Source of the DNA: Enterobacter dykesii
GTDB taxonomy: Bacteria > Pseudomonadota > Gammaproteobacteria > Enterobacterales > Enterobacteriaceae
Reading direction: 5' to 3'
DNA length: 64,000 nucleotides
Assembly (NCBI RefSeq): GCF_008364625.2
Contig: NZ_CP126604.1
Location: forward strand, 4,216,001 to 4,280,000
Part shown: one piece after another, positions 8,372 to 17,546 of the stretch
Numbering within the stretch: position 1 is the first letter of the stretch
How the letters are laid out: each line of letters begins with the position of its first letter
Notes under the pieces: generated by a model
What the model saw: only the letters and a program-made list of their open reading frames with translations
What the model was told of the DNA's origin: nothing
The model's database searches: none
Position numbers and translations under genes: made by a program

Positions 8372-10053
8372 CCTTCCGCCCCTGCGTGCTGATCCCGTGC
8401 TACAACCACGGCGCCATGATCGCCCGCGTGCTTTCGCGTCTCGCACCGTTCGGCCTGCCGTGCCTGGTGGTGGATGACGGCAGCGAAGCGAGCACCCGTC
8501 AGGAACTCGAACGCCTGGCGGCGGAGCAGCCGCAGATGACGCTGGTCCGTCTGACACAAAACGCCGGGAAAGGTGCCGCGGTCATCAGGGGGCTGGAGGA
8601 GTGCGCGCGCGCGGGCTATACCCACGCCGTGCAGGTGGACGCGGACGGTCAACACGCCATCGAAGATATCCCCAAACTGCTGGCGCTGGCGGTGCGCCAC
8701 CCGGACGCGCTGATTTCCGGCCAGCCCATTTACGATGATTCCATTCCACGCTCGCGGCTCTACGGGCGCTGGGTAACCCACGTCTGGGTGTGGATTGAGA
8801 CCTTATCCCTGCAGCTTAAAGACAGCATGTGCGGCTTTCGGGTCTACCCGGTCTCGCCCACGCTGCGGCTGGCAGCGCGTGAAACGCTCGGCAAACGGAT
8901 GGACTTTGACACCGAAGTGATGGTCCGTCTCTACTGGCAGGGCAACACCAGCATCTTTCTGCCCACCCGCGTCACCTACCCGCAGGACGGGTTGTCCCAC
9001 TTCGACGCGTTAAAAGATAACGTGCGGATCTCCCTGATGCATACCCGGCTGTTCTTCGGCATGCTGCCCCGCATGCCCGGCCTGCTTTTCCGTCGACGCC
9101 GCCAGCACTGGGCGCAGCAGGACGAGGTCAAAGGCCTGTGGGGCATGCGCCTGATGCTGCGCGTCTGGGAACTGCTGGGTCGGCGGGCTTTTACCGTGCT
9201 GCTGTGGCCGGTGATCGGCGTGTACTGGCTTATTGCGCGTCCGGCGCGGCAGGCCTCGCGGCAGTGGATTGAGAGAGTGAAGCAAGAACTGCGTCAGCGA
9301 AACATGCCCGTTCCCCCGCGGCTCAACAGCTTTTTCCATTTCATGCGCTTCGGCAACGCGATGCTGGATAAAGTCGCCAGCTGGCGCGGTGAGCTGAAGT
9401 TTGATCGCGACGTGGTCTTTGCCCCCGGCGCGAGCGAAACGCTTAATATCGCGGCGCCGCAGGGCAAGCTGCTGCTGGCCTCGCATCTTGGCGACGTAGA
9501 GGCCTGCCGGGCGCTGGCCCAGCTGGACGGCAGCAAAACTATCACCGCCCTGGTCTTCAGCGAAAACGCCCAGCGCTTTAAGCAAATCATGAGCGAAATG
9601 GCGCCCGAGGCCAGCGTGAACTTGATGTCAGTTACCGACATCGGCCCGGACACCGCGATTGCCATCAAAGAGAAGCTTGAGCGGGGAGAATGGGTCGCGA
9701 TTGTGGGCGACCGCATCGCGGTGAATCCGCAGCGTGGCGGCGAGTGGCGGGTGATCTGGAGTCCGTTCATGGGCCAGCCAGCGCCGTTCCCACAGGGGCC
9801 GTTTATCCTGGCCTCCATCCTGCGCTGCCCGGTGGTGCTGATTTTTGCCCTGCGCCAGCAGGGTAAGCTCGTCCTGCACAGCGAACCGTTTGCCGACCCG
9901 CTGCGCCTCCCGCGCGGCGAACGCCAGCAGGCGCTGCAGGAGACCGTCGATCGCTACGCGCAGCGGCTGGAGCATTACGCCCTCCTGTCGCCGCTCGACT
10001 GGTTTAATTTTTTCGATTTCTGGCATCTGCCAGAGTCCAGAGAGAAGGAGTAA
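8362..10053 (+). CDS. apeJ: GT2 glycosyltransferase / LpxL-like acyltransferase fusion
   Basis: This 563-residue protein has two domains. Residues about 1-240 form a family 2 glycosyltransferase with PCYNHG, VVDDGSEAST and the metal-binding VDADGQH. Residues about 300-560 resemble lipid A late acyltransferases, with an HX4E motif in ASHLGDVEACR and the GDRIAV block. A basic hydrophobic linker (about 270-300) may contact the membrane. Such fusions are standard in APE clusters, where they are thought to build the lipid anchor that carries the pigment. The sugar donor is unknown. Confidence 0.82.
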   Translation: MSVTFRPCVLIPCYNHGAMIARVLSRLAPFGLPCLVVDDGSEASTRQELERLAAEQPQMTLVRLTQNAGKGAAVIRGLEECARAGYTHAVQVDADGQHAIEDIPKLLALAVRHPDALISGQPIYDDSIPRSRLYGRWVTHVWVWIETLSLQLKDSMCGFRVYPVSPTLRLAARETLGKRMDFDTEVMVRLYWQGNTSIFLPTRVTYPQDGLSHFDALKDNVRISLMHTRLFFGMLPRMPGLLFRRRRQHWAQQDEVKGLWGMRLMLRVWELLGRRAFTVLLWPVIGVYWLIARPARQASRQWIERVKQELRQRNMPVPPRLNSFFHFMRFGNAMLDKVASWRGELKFDRDVVFAPGASETLNIAAPQGKLLLASHLGDVEACRALAQLDGSKTITALVFSENAQRFKQIMSEMAPEASVNLMSVTDIGPDTAIAIKEKLERGEWVAIVGDRIAVNPQRGGEWRVIWSPFMGQPAPFPQGPFILASILRCPVVLIFALRQQGKLVLHSEPFADPLRLPRGERQQALQETVDRYAQRLEHYALLSPLDWFNFFDFWHLPESREKE

Positions 10054-10056
10054 AGG

Positions 10057-10479
10057 GTGCTGACCGATCCCCGCTTTACGACTGAAGTTGAGATCACCGT
10101 TCCGTTCCACGACGTCGATATGATGGGCGTGGTCTGGCACGGTAACTATTTCCGCTACTTTGAGATCGCCCGCGAGGCGCTGCTCAATCAGTTTGACTAT
10201 GGCTATCGCCAGATGAAGGCCTCCGGCTACGTCTGGCCCGTCGTCGATACCCGGGTGAAATACCGCGATGCGGTGACCTTTGAGCAGCGTATTCGCGTCC
10301 GCGCGCACGTTGAAGAGTATGAAAACCGCCTGCGCATTGCCTATCAAATTTTCGATGCGCAGACCGGCAAACGCACCACCACCGGTTACACCATCCAGGT
10401 GGCAGTAGAAGAAGCGACCCGCGAAATGTGCTTTGTGAGCCCGGCAATACTGTTTGAACGAATGGGAGTGACGCCATGA
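10057..10479 (+). CDS. apeK: 4-hydroxybenzoyl-CoA-type thioesterase
   Basis: The product has 140 residues, of the YbgC/4HBT hotdog thioesterase family. The signature VPFHDVDMMGVVWHGNYFRYFEIAREAL contains the Asp typical of the active site, given here as residues about 13-40. It starts at GTG 10057, with GGAG six bases before it, and ends in an ATGA overlap with apeL. It may release or edit aryl or polyene thioesters. Confidence 0.82.
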   Translation: MLTDPRFTTEVEITVPFHDVDMMGVVWHGNYFRYFEIAREALLNQFDYGYRQMKASGYVWPVVDTRVKYRDAVTFEQRIRVRAHVEEYENRLRIAYQIFDAQTGKRTTTGYTIQVAVEEATREMCFVSPAILFERMGVTP

Positions 10480-11081
10480 AATGGTGGCCTTTGCTGGCGC
10501 TGATCGTCAGCCCGCTGGTCAGCGCCGTGACGCTGGATGAACTGCAGCAGCGTTTCACCGGGCAGCCCGTCGTGCGCGCGCACTTCGAACAGGTTCGCAC
10601 CATAAAAGATATGCCGCAGCCGCTGCGCTCGCAGGGCGAGATGCTGATCGCCCGCGACAGCGGCCTGCTGTGGGATCAAAAAGCGCCGTTCCCGATGACG
10701 CTCCTGCTCGATGACAAGCGGATGGTGCAGGCGATTAACGGCCAGCCGCCGCAGACCGTCACCGCCGACAATAATCCGCAGATGTTCCAGTTCAACCATC
10801 TTCTGCGGGCCCTGTTCCAGGCCGACCGCAGGGTGCTTGAAGAGAACTTCCGCATCGATTTTAAAGACCTGGGCGCGGGCCGCTGGTCGCTGGTGCTTAC
10901 GCCAAAAACGACACCGCTGGACAAAATCTTCGCCACCCTCGATCTGGGCGGCGCGACCTATCTGGAGACGATTCGTCTCAACGACAAACAGGGCGACCGT
11001 ACCGATATCGCCCTTTCACGCCACCAACTGACGCCCGCCAGCCTGACCGATGACGAACGCCAACGCTTTGCCGCACCGTAA
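10476..11081 (+). CDS. apeL: Periplasmic LolA-like carrier of the APE system
   Basis: The product has 201 residues with a signal peptide (MKWWPLLALIVSPLVSA, cleaved near residue 17) and a LolA/LolB-like mature domain, seen in the LDELQQRF start, the QG.ML..RD.G.LWDQ..PF pattern and the C-terminal IRLNDKQGDRTDIALS. It is likely to shuttle the lipidated polyene across the periplasm from the MMPL exporter next to it. It overlaps apeK (ATGA) and apeM by 32 bases. Confidence 0.8.
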   Translation: MKWWPLLALIVSPLVSAVTLDELQQRFTGQPVVRAHFEQVRTIKDMPQPLRSQGEMLIARDSGLLWDQKAPFPMTLLLDDKRMVQAINGQPPQTVTADNNPQMFQFNHLLRALFQADRRVLEENFRIDFKDLGAGRWSLVLTPKTTPLDKIFATLDLGGATYLETIRLNDKQGDRTDIALSRHQLTPASLTDDERQRFAAP

Positions 11082-13374
11082 ATCCCTGCGCCCGGCGCTG
11101 CTGTGGGCCACGCTATGCCTGATTCTGCTGGGCGTGCTGCTGTCGCTGCTGCCCGGCGCGCGTCTGAACAGCAGCGTGCTGGCCATGCTGCCGAAGCAGA
11201 CGCTGGGGGCGATCCCTCCGGCGCTCAACGACGGGTTTATGCAGCGTCTCGACCGCCAGCTGGTCTGGCTGGTCAGCCCCGGCAAAGAGCCCGATCCGCA
11301 CGTGGCGCAGCAGTGGCTGACGCTGCTGCAAAGCAGCGATTCGCTCAGCGAGGTCAAAGGCCCGATGGACGCCGCCGGGCAAAAGGCCTGGGGAGAGTTC
11401 TTCTGGCAGCACCGAAATGGCCTGATCGATCCCGCCACCCGCGCCCGCCTGCAAAACGGCGGAGAAGCGCAGGCGCAGTGGATTTTATCTCAGCTCTATT
11501 CGGCCTTTTCCGGCGTCAGCGGCAAAGAGTTGCAAAACGATCCCCTGATGCTGATGCGCGGCTCCCAGCTCGCTCTGGCGCAAAACGGCCAGAAGCTGCG
11601 GCTGATGGACGGCTGGCTGGTCACACAGGATGAGACGGGAAACTACTGGTATCTGCTGCACGGCGAGCTGGCGGGCTCGTCATTTGATATGCAGCAGACC
11701 CACCGGCTCGTGACGACGCTTAACGCGCTGCAGGAGAGGCTAAAAGCGCGTTACCCGCAGGCGCAGCTGCTTTCGCGCGGGACCGTGTTCTACAGCGATT
11801 ACGCCAGCCAGCAGGCCAAACGCGACGTTTCGACGCTGGGCATCGCCACCCTGCTTGGCGTGTTCCTGCTCATCGTGGCGGTGTTCCGCTCTTTGCGTCC
11901 GCTGCTGCTGAGCGTGCTCTCGATTGCCATCGGCGCGCTGGCGGGCACGGTGGTGACGCTGCTGCTCTTTGGCGAGCTGCATCTGATGACGCTGGTGATG
12001 AGCATGAGCATCATCGGTATTTCAGCCGACTACACGCTCTACTACCTGACCGAACGGATGGTGCACGGCGCGGAGCATTCCCCCTGGCAAAGCCTGGCGA
12101 AAGTACGCAATGCGCTGCTGCTGGCGCTGCTGACGACCGTCGCCGCCTACCTGATTATGATGCTGGCCCCCTTCCCCGGGATCCGCCAGATGGCGGTGTT
12201 CGCCGCAGTGGGGCTGAGCGCCTCCTGCCTGACGGTGATTTTCTGGCATCCGTGGCTGTGCCGGGGTTTACCGGTGCGCCCGGTTCCGCTGATGGTTATC
12301 ATGCTGCGCTGGCTGGCCGCCTGGCGACGCAATAAAAAACTGTCCGTTGGTTTGCCCGTCGCGCTGGCGCTGCTCTCCGCCGTGGGGATGAGCACCCTGA
12401 GGGTGGACGACGACATCGCCCAGCTGCAGGCCCTGCCGAAAGATATTCTGGCGCAGGAGAAAACCATTACCGCCCTGACCGGACAGAGCGTCGATCAGAA
12501 ATGGTTTGTGGTTCATGGCGCCTCGCCTCAGCAAACGCTGGAGCGGCTGGAAGCCTTTACCCCGGCGCTGGCACAGGCGCAGAAAGCCGGAGAGATCGCC
12601 CGCTGGCGTACGCTGCCGCTGAACTCGCTGGCCCGCCAGAAAAGCGATCTTACGCTGCTGCGCGAGGCTGCTCCTGCGGTAACGAACGTGCTGAAAAGCG
12701 CCGGGCTCAACGCCGTATCGCCGAATCTCGACGCCATGCCGGTCAGCGTGGACGCGTGGCTTAAAAGCCCGGCCAGCGAAGGCTGGCGCCTGCTCTGGCT
12801 GACCCTGCCCGACGGGGAAAGCGGCGTGCTCGTGCCGGTGGACGGCGCGAAAAACAGCGCTTACCTCGGTGAACTGGCCGCGCGCCATGACGGCGTCGTC
12901 TGGGTCGATCGCAAAGCCAGCTTTGACAGCCTGTTTGCTCTCTACCGCACGCTGCTGACGGGGCTACTGTTTGCCGCGCTGGCAGTGATTGCCTGCGGGG
13001 CGATGCTGCGCCTCGGCTGGCGTAAAGGGCTGATAAGCCTGGTGCCGTCCGTACTGTCGCTGAGCTGCGGGCTGGCGGTACTGGCCGCAACGGGCCACCC
13101 GGTGAATCTGTTCTCACTGCTGGCGCTGGTACTGGTGCTCGGCATTGGCATTAACTACACGCTGTTTTTCAGCAACCCGCGCGGTACGCCGCTGACCTCC
13201 ATGCTGGCGATTACGCTGGCCATGATGACCACGCTGCTCACGCTGGGCATGCTCGTCTTCAGCGCCACCCAGGCCATCAGCAGCTTTGGTATCGTGCTGG
13301 TAAGCGGTATTTTTACCGCCTTCCTGCTGGCGCCGCTGGCGATGCCGGATAAGAAAGAGAGAAAACGTAAATGA
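11050..13374 (+). CDS. apeM: MMPL/RND-type exporter
   Basis: The product has 774 residues and two repeats, each with one helix, a large periplasmic loop and five more helices. The first repeat carries GISADYTLYYLTERM after helix 4, and the second carries GIGINYTLFFSN at the matching place, both typical of MMPL/RND lipid exporters. The cytoplasmic tail is KKERKRK. It should move the aryl polyene lipid out of the inner membrane, handing it to ApeL. It is the longest gene in the unit and joins apeN by ATGA. Confidence 0.85.
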   Translation: MTNANALPHRKSLRPALLWATLCLILLGVLLSLLPGARLNSSVLAMLPKQTLGAIPPALNDGFMQRLDRQLVWLVSPGKEPDPHVAQQWLTLLQSSDSLSEVKGPMDAAGQKAWGEFFWQHRNGLIDPATRARLQNGGEAQAQWILSQLYSAFSGVSGKELQNDPLMLMRGSQLALAQNGQKLRLMDGWLVTQDETGNYWYLLHGELAGSSFDMQQTHRLVTTLNALQERLKARYPQAQLLSRGTVFYSDYASQQAKRDVSTLGIATLLGVFLLIVAVFRSLRPLLLSVLSIAIGALAGTVVTLLLFGELHLMTLVMSMSIIGISADYTLYYLTERMVHGAEHSPWQSLAKVRNALLLALLTTVAAYLIMMLAPFPGIRQMAVFAAVGLSASCLTVIFWHPWLCRGLPVRPVPLMVIMLRWLAAWRRNKKLSVGLPVALALLSAVGMSTLRVDDDIAQLQALPKDILAQEKTITALTGQSVDQKWFVVHGASPQQTLERLEAFTPALAQAQKAGEIARWRTLPLNSLARQKSDLTLLREAAPAVTNVLKSAGLNAVSPNLDAMPVSVDAWLKSPASEGWRLLWLTLPDGESGVLVPVDGAKNSAYLGELAARHDGVVWVDRKASFDSLFALYRTLLTGLLFAALAVIACGAMLRLGWRKGLISLVPSVLSLSCGLAVLAATGHPVNLFSLLALVLVLGIGINYTLFFSNPRGTPLTSMLAITLAMMTTLLTLGMLVFSATQAISSFGIVLVSGIFTAFLLAPLAMPDKKERKRK

Positions 13375-13949
13375 ACGCTTTTTACCGAGCCGTCGCGCTA
13401 ACCGCGGCGCTGTTGCTGGCAGGCTGCAGCCATTCGACCGATACCAAAGAGACGCGGCCTCAGGCCTGGCTCCAGCCGGGCACCAAAGTTACGCTGCCGC
13501 CGCCCGGCATCAGCCCGGCGGTAAGCTCCCAGCAGCTGCTGACCGGCAGCTTTAACGGACAAACGCAGTCTTTGCTGGTGATGCTCAACGCGGATGCGCA
13601 TAAGGTGACGCTGGCCGGGCTCTCTTCCGTGGGCATTCGTCTGTTCCTGGCAACGTACGATGAGACCGGTATTCATACCGAACAGTCGATCGTCGTGCCG
13701 CAGCTGCCGCCCGCCAGCCAGGTGCTGGCCGACGTGATGCTCAGCCACTGGCCGATTAGCGCCTGGCAGCCGCAGTTGCCGAAGGGCTGGACGCTAACGG
13801 ACAATGGCGATCGACGCGAGCTACGTAACGCCAGCGGCAAGCTGGTGACGGAGATTGTCTACCTGCAGCGCAAAGGCAAGCGCGAGCCGATCAGCATCGA
13901 GCAACACGTATTCAAATACCACATCACCATTCAATATCTGGGTGACTGA
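13371..13949 (+). CDS. apeN: DUF3261 lipoprotein
   Basis: The product has 192 residues. The signal MNAFYRAVALTAALLLAGC has the lipobox LAGC with Cys19. The residue after the cysteine is Ser, which favours outer-membrane sorting by Lol. The mature part is the DUF3261 domain found almost only beside APE-type exporters. Together with ApeL and ApeM it resembles a dedicated Lol-like route, with ApeN as a possible outer-membrane receptor; this role is inferred from context. Confidence 0.8.
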   Translation: MNAFYRAVALTAALLLAGCSHSTDTKETRPQAWLQPGTKVTLPPPGISPAVSSQQLLTGSFNGQTQSLLVMLNADAHKVTLAGLSSVGIRLFLATYDETGIHTEQSIVVPQLPPASQVLADVMLSHWPISAWQPQLPKGWTLTDNGDRRELRNASGKLVTEIVYLQRKGKREPISIEQHVFKYHITIQYLGD

Positions 13950-13950
13950 G

Positions 13951-15120
13951 ATGATCTATATTTCCGCTGTTGGCATGGTCAACGCGCTGGGCAACTCGCC
14001 TGACGAGATTGCCGCGAATCTGGTGGCAGGCGTCGCGCCGGGTATGCACGCCCGGACCGGCTGGCTGCAGAATTTACCCGAAGCCGTTCTGGGCGGCGTG
14101 GAAGGCGAGCTGCCGCCCGTCCCGGACGCCTTCTCCGCACACCGCACCCGCAATAACCAGCTGCTGCTGGCCGCGCTGGCGCAGATTCAGCCCGCCGTTA
14201 ACGAGGCCATCGCCCGCGTCGGTCGCGACCGCGTGGCCGTGGTGCTGGGGACCAGCACCTCCGGGCTGGATGAGGGCGATGAGCACGTCAGGCGCATGAC
14301 CGACGGCGAGGCCAGCACGCGCTGGCAGTATCCGCAGCAGGAGCTTGGCGATCCGTCCCGCTTCCTCGCCAACTGGCTTCAGCTCGAAGGCCCGGCCTAC
14401 ACGATCTCCACGGCCTGCTCCTCCAGCGCGCGGGCGATGATCGGCGGCAAACGTCTGATTGAAGCCGGGCTGGTGGACATCGCCATTGTCGGCGGGGCCG
14501 ATACCCTGAGCCGGATGCCCGTCAACGGTTTTAACAGCCTTGAATCCTTCTCCCCCACGCTCTGCGAGCCGTTTGGTCGCGACCGCCGGGGGATCACCAT
14601 CGGTGAAGCCGCCGCGCTGATGGTATTGAGCAGGGAGCCCGCCGACGTGGCGCTGCTCGGGACGGGCGAATCCAGCGATGCATACCATATTTCCGCTCCG
14701 CATCCGCAGGGCGAAGGGGCGATAAGGGCTATTACTCAGGCGCTTAACGAAGCGGGTATGCAGCCGCAAGATATCGGCTACATCAACCTGCACGGCACGG
14801 CCACGCCGCTCAACGATCAGATTGAATCGCAGGTAGTTCACGATCTCTTCGGGGAAAGCGTGCCGTGTAGCTCAACCAAACACCTTACCGGCCACACGCT
14901 GGGCGCCGCCGGTATTACCGAAGCGGCCCTGAGCTGGCTGATGCTGACGCGCGACCTGCCGTTGCCGCCGCAGGACTTCGCCCGCTACGCGCCGGACGAC
15001 ACGCTGGCGCCGTGCGGCCTGCTGCACCAGCGCACCGCTCTGAAAAAGCCGGTCATTTTGTCTAACTCGTTCGCGTTTGGCGGTAACAACGCCAGCATTC
15101 TGCTGGGGAGAGCCTCATGA
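13951..15120 (+). CDS. apeO: Beta-ketoacyl-ACP synthase (elongating)
   Basis: The product has 389 residues and a complete thiolase-fold ketosynthase. The catalytic cysteine is Cys156 in TISTACSSSARA, with histidines in INLHGTATPLND and KHLTGHTLGAAG. The ATG at 13951 lies one base after the apeN stop; an upstream in-frame ATG at 13855 lies inside apeN and is rejected. It is expected to form a heterodimer with ApeC and carry out repeated malonyl condensations on the aryl starter. Confidence 0.88.
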   Translation: MIYISAVGMVNALGNSPDEIAANLVAGVAPGMHARTGWLQNLPEAVLGGVEGELPPVPDAFSAHRTRNNQLLLAALAQIQPAVNEAIARVGRDRVAVVLGTSTSGLDEGDEHVRRMTDGEASTRWQYPQQELGDPSRFLANWLQLEGPAYTISTACSSSARAMIGGKRLIEAGLVDIAIVGGADTLSRMPVNGFNSLESFSPTLCEPFGRDRRGITIGEAAALMVLSREPADVALLGTGESSDAYHISAPHPQGEGAIRAITQALNEAGMQPQDIGYINLHGTATPLNDQIESQVVHDLFGESVPCSSTKHLTGHTLGAAGITEAALSWLMLTRDLPLPPQDFARYAPDDTLAPCGLLHQRTALKKPVILSNSFAFGGNNASILLGRAS

Positions 15121-15590
15121 GCTACTTATCACCCGAAGCCTATTTGCCACACGAGGCGCCGATGATGCTGCTGGGGTCCGTTGAGAACGTTTCGGACGAC
15201 ACGGCGGTCTGCCGCGTGGCCGTCAACGGGCAAAGCGTGCTGGCGCCGTTTCTCAATGCCGATGGCGACCTGCCGGGCTGGTACGCGCTCGAGCTGATGG
15301 CGCAAACCGTCGGCGTCTGGTCAGGCTGGCATCGCCAGCAGCAGGGGCAGGATCATATCGCGCTGGGCATGGTGCTCGGCGCGCGCGAGCTGATCTGCGC
15401 CAGCGGGCGTTTCGCCGCGGGCCTGACGCTGGATATTACCGTTAAGCTGCTGATGCAGGACGAACGCTTCGGCAGCTTTGAATGCGCGATTTCCGCTAAT
15501 GAAGAGACGCTGGCCACGGGCCGGGTCAATACCTTCCAGCCGAGCGCAGAAGAATTAACATCGCTTTTTAATCAGGGATCTAACGCATGA
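15117..15590 (+). CDS. apeP: Hotdog-fold dehydratase, partner of ApeI
   Basis: The product has 157 residues, related to FabA/FabZ-like hotdog proteins. The N-terminal LPHEAPMMLL is the usual start of this family, and WYALELMAQTVGVW corresponds to the central helix. It is expected to pair with ApeI to form the active dehydratase. It is joined to both neighbours by ATGA overlaps. Confidence 0.8.
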   Translation: MSYLSPEAYLPHEAPMMLLGSVENVSDDTAVCRVAVNGQSVLAPFLNADGDLPGWYALELMAQTVGVWSGWHRQQQGQDHIALGMVLGARELICASGRFAAGLTLDITVKLLMQDERFGSFECAISANEETLATGRVNTFQPSAEELTSLFNQGSNA

Positions 15591-16318
15591 GTCGTTCCGT
15601 ACTGGTCACAGGGGCCAGCAAAGGCATAGGGCGCGCCATCGCCCGCCAGCTTGCCGCCGACGGGTTTACCGTAGGCGTGCATTACCATCGTGATGCCGCA
15701 GGCGCGCAGGAGACGCTGGACGCCATCACGCAGGCGGGTGGCAACGGTCGTTTACTCGCCTTTGATGTGGGCAACCGCGAACAGTGCCGCGAGGTGCTGG
15801 AGCAGGAGATTGAAGCCCATGGCGCATGGTATGGCGTGGTCAGCAACGCCGGAATTACCCGCGACGGCGCCTTTCCGGCGCTGAGCGAAGACGACTGGGA
15901 CAGCGTGATCCACACCAATCTCGACAGTTTTTATAACGTCATTCACCCCTGCATTATGCCGATGATTGGCACCCGTAAAGGGGGGCGCATTATCACCTTA
16001 TCGTCCGTGTCCGGCGTGATGGGCAACCGCGGACAGGTGAACTACAGCGCGGCCAAAGCGGGCATTATCGGCGCCACCAAAGCGCTGGCGATTGAGCTGG
16101 CAAAACGCAAAATCACCGTCAACTGCATTGCCCCGGGGCTGATTGATACCGGCATGATTGAGATGGAAGAAGCCGCGCTGAAGGAAGCCATGTCCATCAT
16201 CCCAATGAAACGTATGGGCCAGGCTGAGGAGGTCGCCGGGCTGGCAAGCTATCTGATGTCAGATATTGCGGGCTACGTTACCCGCCAGGTCATTTCCATT
16301 AACGGAGGCATGCTATGA
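15587..16318 (+). CDS. apeQ: 3-oxoacyl-ACP reductase (FabG-like)
   Basis: The product has 243 residues, a classical short-chain dehydrogenase/reductase. The NADPH site is TGASKGIG (about residues 8-15). SNAGITRDG, the catalytic Ser in SSVSGVMGNRG and the YSAAKAG tetrad follow, and the C-terminus SINGGML is that of FabG. It reduces the keto group after each condensation. It overlaps apeP and apeR by ATGA. Confidence 0.9.
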   Translation: MSRSVLVTGASKGIGRAIARQLAADGFTVGVHYHRDAAGAQETLDAITQAGGNGRLLAFDVGNREQCREVLEQEIEAHGAWYGVVSNAGITRDGAFPALSEDDWDSVIHTNLDSFYNVIHPCIMPMIGTRKGGRIITLSSVSGVMGNRGQVNYSAAKAGIIGATKALAIELAKRKITVNCIAPGLIDTGMIEMEEAALKEAMSIIPMKRMGQAEEVAGLASYLMSDIAGYVTRQVISINGGML

Positions 16319-17544
16319 CGCGTCGCGTGGTGATTACGGGCATGGGCGGCGTGACCGCCTTTGGCGAAAGCTGGCAATCCGTTTCCAGCAGGCTGCTGGC
16401 GTATGAAAACGCGGTGCGTAAAATGCCGGAATGGCAGGTGTATGATGGCCTGCATACCCTTCTGGGCGCACCGATCGATGATTTCACGCTGCCGGAACAC
16501 TATACCCGCAAGCGTATTCGCGCCATGGGCCGGGTATCGTTGATGTCGACCCGCGCCACCGAGCTGGCGCTGGAGCAGGCGGGCCTGATTGGCGAAGCGG
16601 TGCTCACCAACGGTCAAACCGGTATCGCCTACGGTTCTTCGACTGGCAGTACCGGGCCCGTCAGCGAATTCGCGACCATGCTCACCGAAAAGCACACCAA
16701 TAACATCACTGGGACAACCTACGTCCAGATGATGCCGCACACCACGGCGGTGAATACCGGCCTGTTCTTTGGACTACGCGGCCGCGTCATCCCGACCTCA
16801 AGCGCCTGTACCTCCGGCAGCCAGGCGATTGGCTACGCCTGGGAGGCCATTCGCCACGGGTATCAGACCGTCATGGTCGCGGGGGGCGCTGAGGAGCTGT
16901 GTCCGTCTGAAGCGGCGGTATTTGATACGCTCTTCGCCACCAGCCAGCGCAATGACGCGCCTAAACATACCCCGTCGCCATTTGATACGCAGCGCGATGG
17001 TCTGGTGATTGGAGAAGGCGCAGGCACCCTGATTCTGGAAGAGCTGGAGCACGCCAGAGCGCGCGGGGCCACGATCTACGGCGAAATCGTGGGCTTTGCC
17101 ACCAACTGCGACGCGGCCCATATCACTCAGCCTCAGCGTGAAACCATGCAGATTTGCATGGAGCAGTCGCTGGCCATGGCGGGATTAAACGCCCGGGATA
17201 TGGGGTATATCTCCGCGCACGGTACCGCCACCGATCGCGGTGATATCGCCGAAAGCCTGGCCACCGCCGCTATCTACGGTGACAGCGTGCCGGTTTCCTC
17301 GCTGAAGAGCTATTTTGGCCATACGCTGGGTGCCTGCGGCGCGCTGGAAGCGTGGATGAGCCTGCAGATGATGCGTGAAGGCTGGTTTGCCCCGACGCTC
17401 AATTTAACGCAGCCGGATGAGCAATGCGGTGCTTTGGATTATATTATGGGAGAAGCCCGCCAGATTGACTGCGAGTATTTGCAGAGCAACAACTTCGCGT
17501 TTGGCGGCATCAACACCTCGATCATCATTAAACGCTGGGCGTAA
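16315..17544 (+). CDS. apeR: Beta-ketoacyl-ACP synthase (second, FabF-like)
   Basis: The product has 409 residues with full KAS II architecture. Cys165 in TSSACTSGSQAIG is the catalytic nucleophile; ISAHGTATDRGD and KSYFGHTLGACG carry the two histidines. Two ketosynthases plus a chain-length factor in one unit suggest that one starts or supplies the chain and the ApeO/ApeC pair elongates. Which step ApeR handles cannot be read from the sequence. It ends two bases before acpT. Confidence 0.88.
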   Translation: MTRRVVITGMGGVTAFGESWQSVSSRLLAYENAVRKMPEWQVYDGLHTLLGAPIDDFTLPEHYTRKRIRAMGRVSLMSTRATELALEQAGLIGEAVLTNGQTGIAYGSSTGSTGPVSEFATMLTEKHTNNITGTTYVQMMPHTTAVNTGLFFGLRGRVIPTSSACTSGSQAIGYAWEAIRHGYQTVMVAGGAEELCPSEAAVFDTLFATSQRNDAPKHTPSPFDTQRDGLVIGEGAGTLILEELEHARARGATIYGEIVGFATNCDAAHITQPQRETMQICMEQSLAMAGLNARDMGYISAHGTATDRGDIAESLATAAIYGDSVPVSSLKSYFGHTLGACGALEAWMSLQMMREGWFAPTLNLTQPDEQCGALDYIMGEARQIDCEYLQSNNFAFGGINTSIIIKRWA

Positions 17545-17546
17545 CT

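Noticed and set aside
13855-13950. Upstream in-frame ATG extending apeO by 32 codons
   Set aside because: The extension lies inside apeN and does not resemble a ketosynthase N-terminus; ATG 13951 gives the normal MIYISAVGMV start.
2458-17544. A fatty-acid synthase duplicate or classical type II polyketide cluster
   Set aside because: The combination of aryl-AMP ligase, paired hotdog dehydratases, no enoyl reductase, and LolA/MMPL/DUF3261 export genes is specific for aryl polyene clusters.
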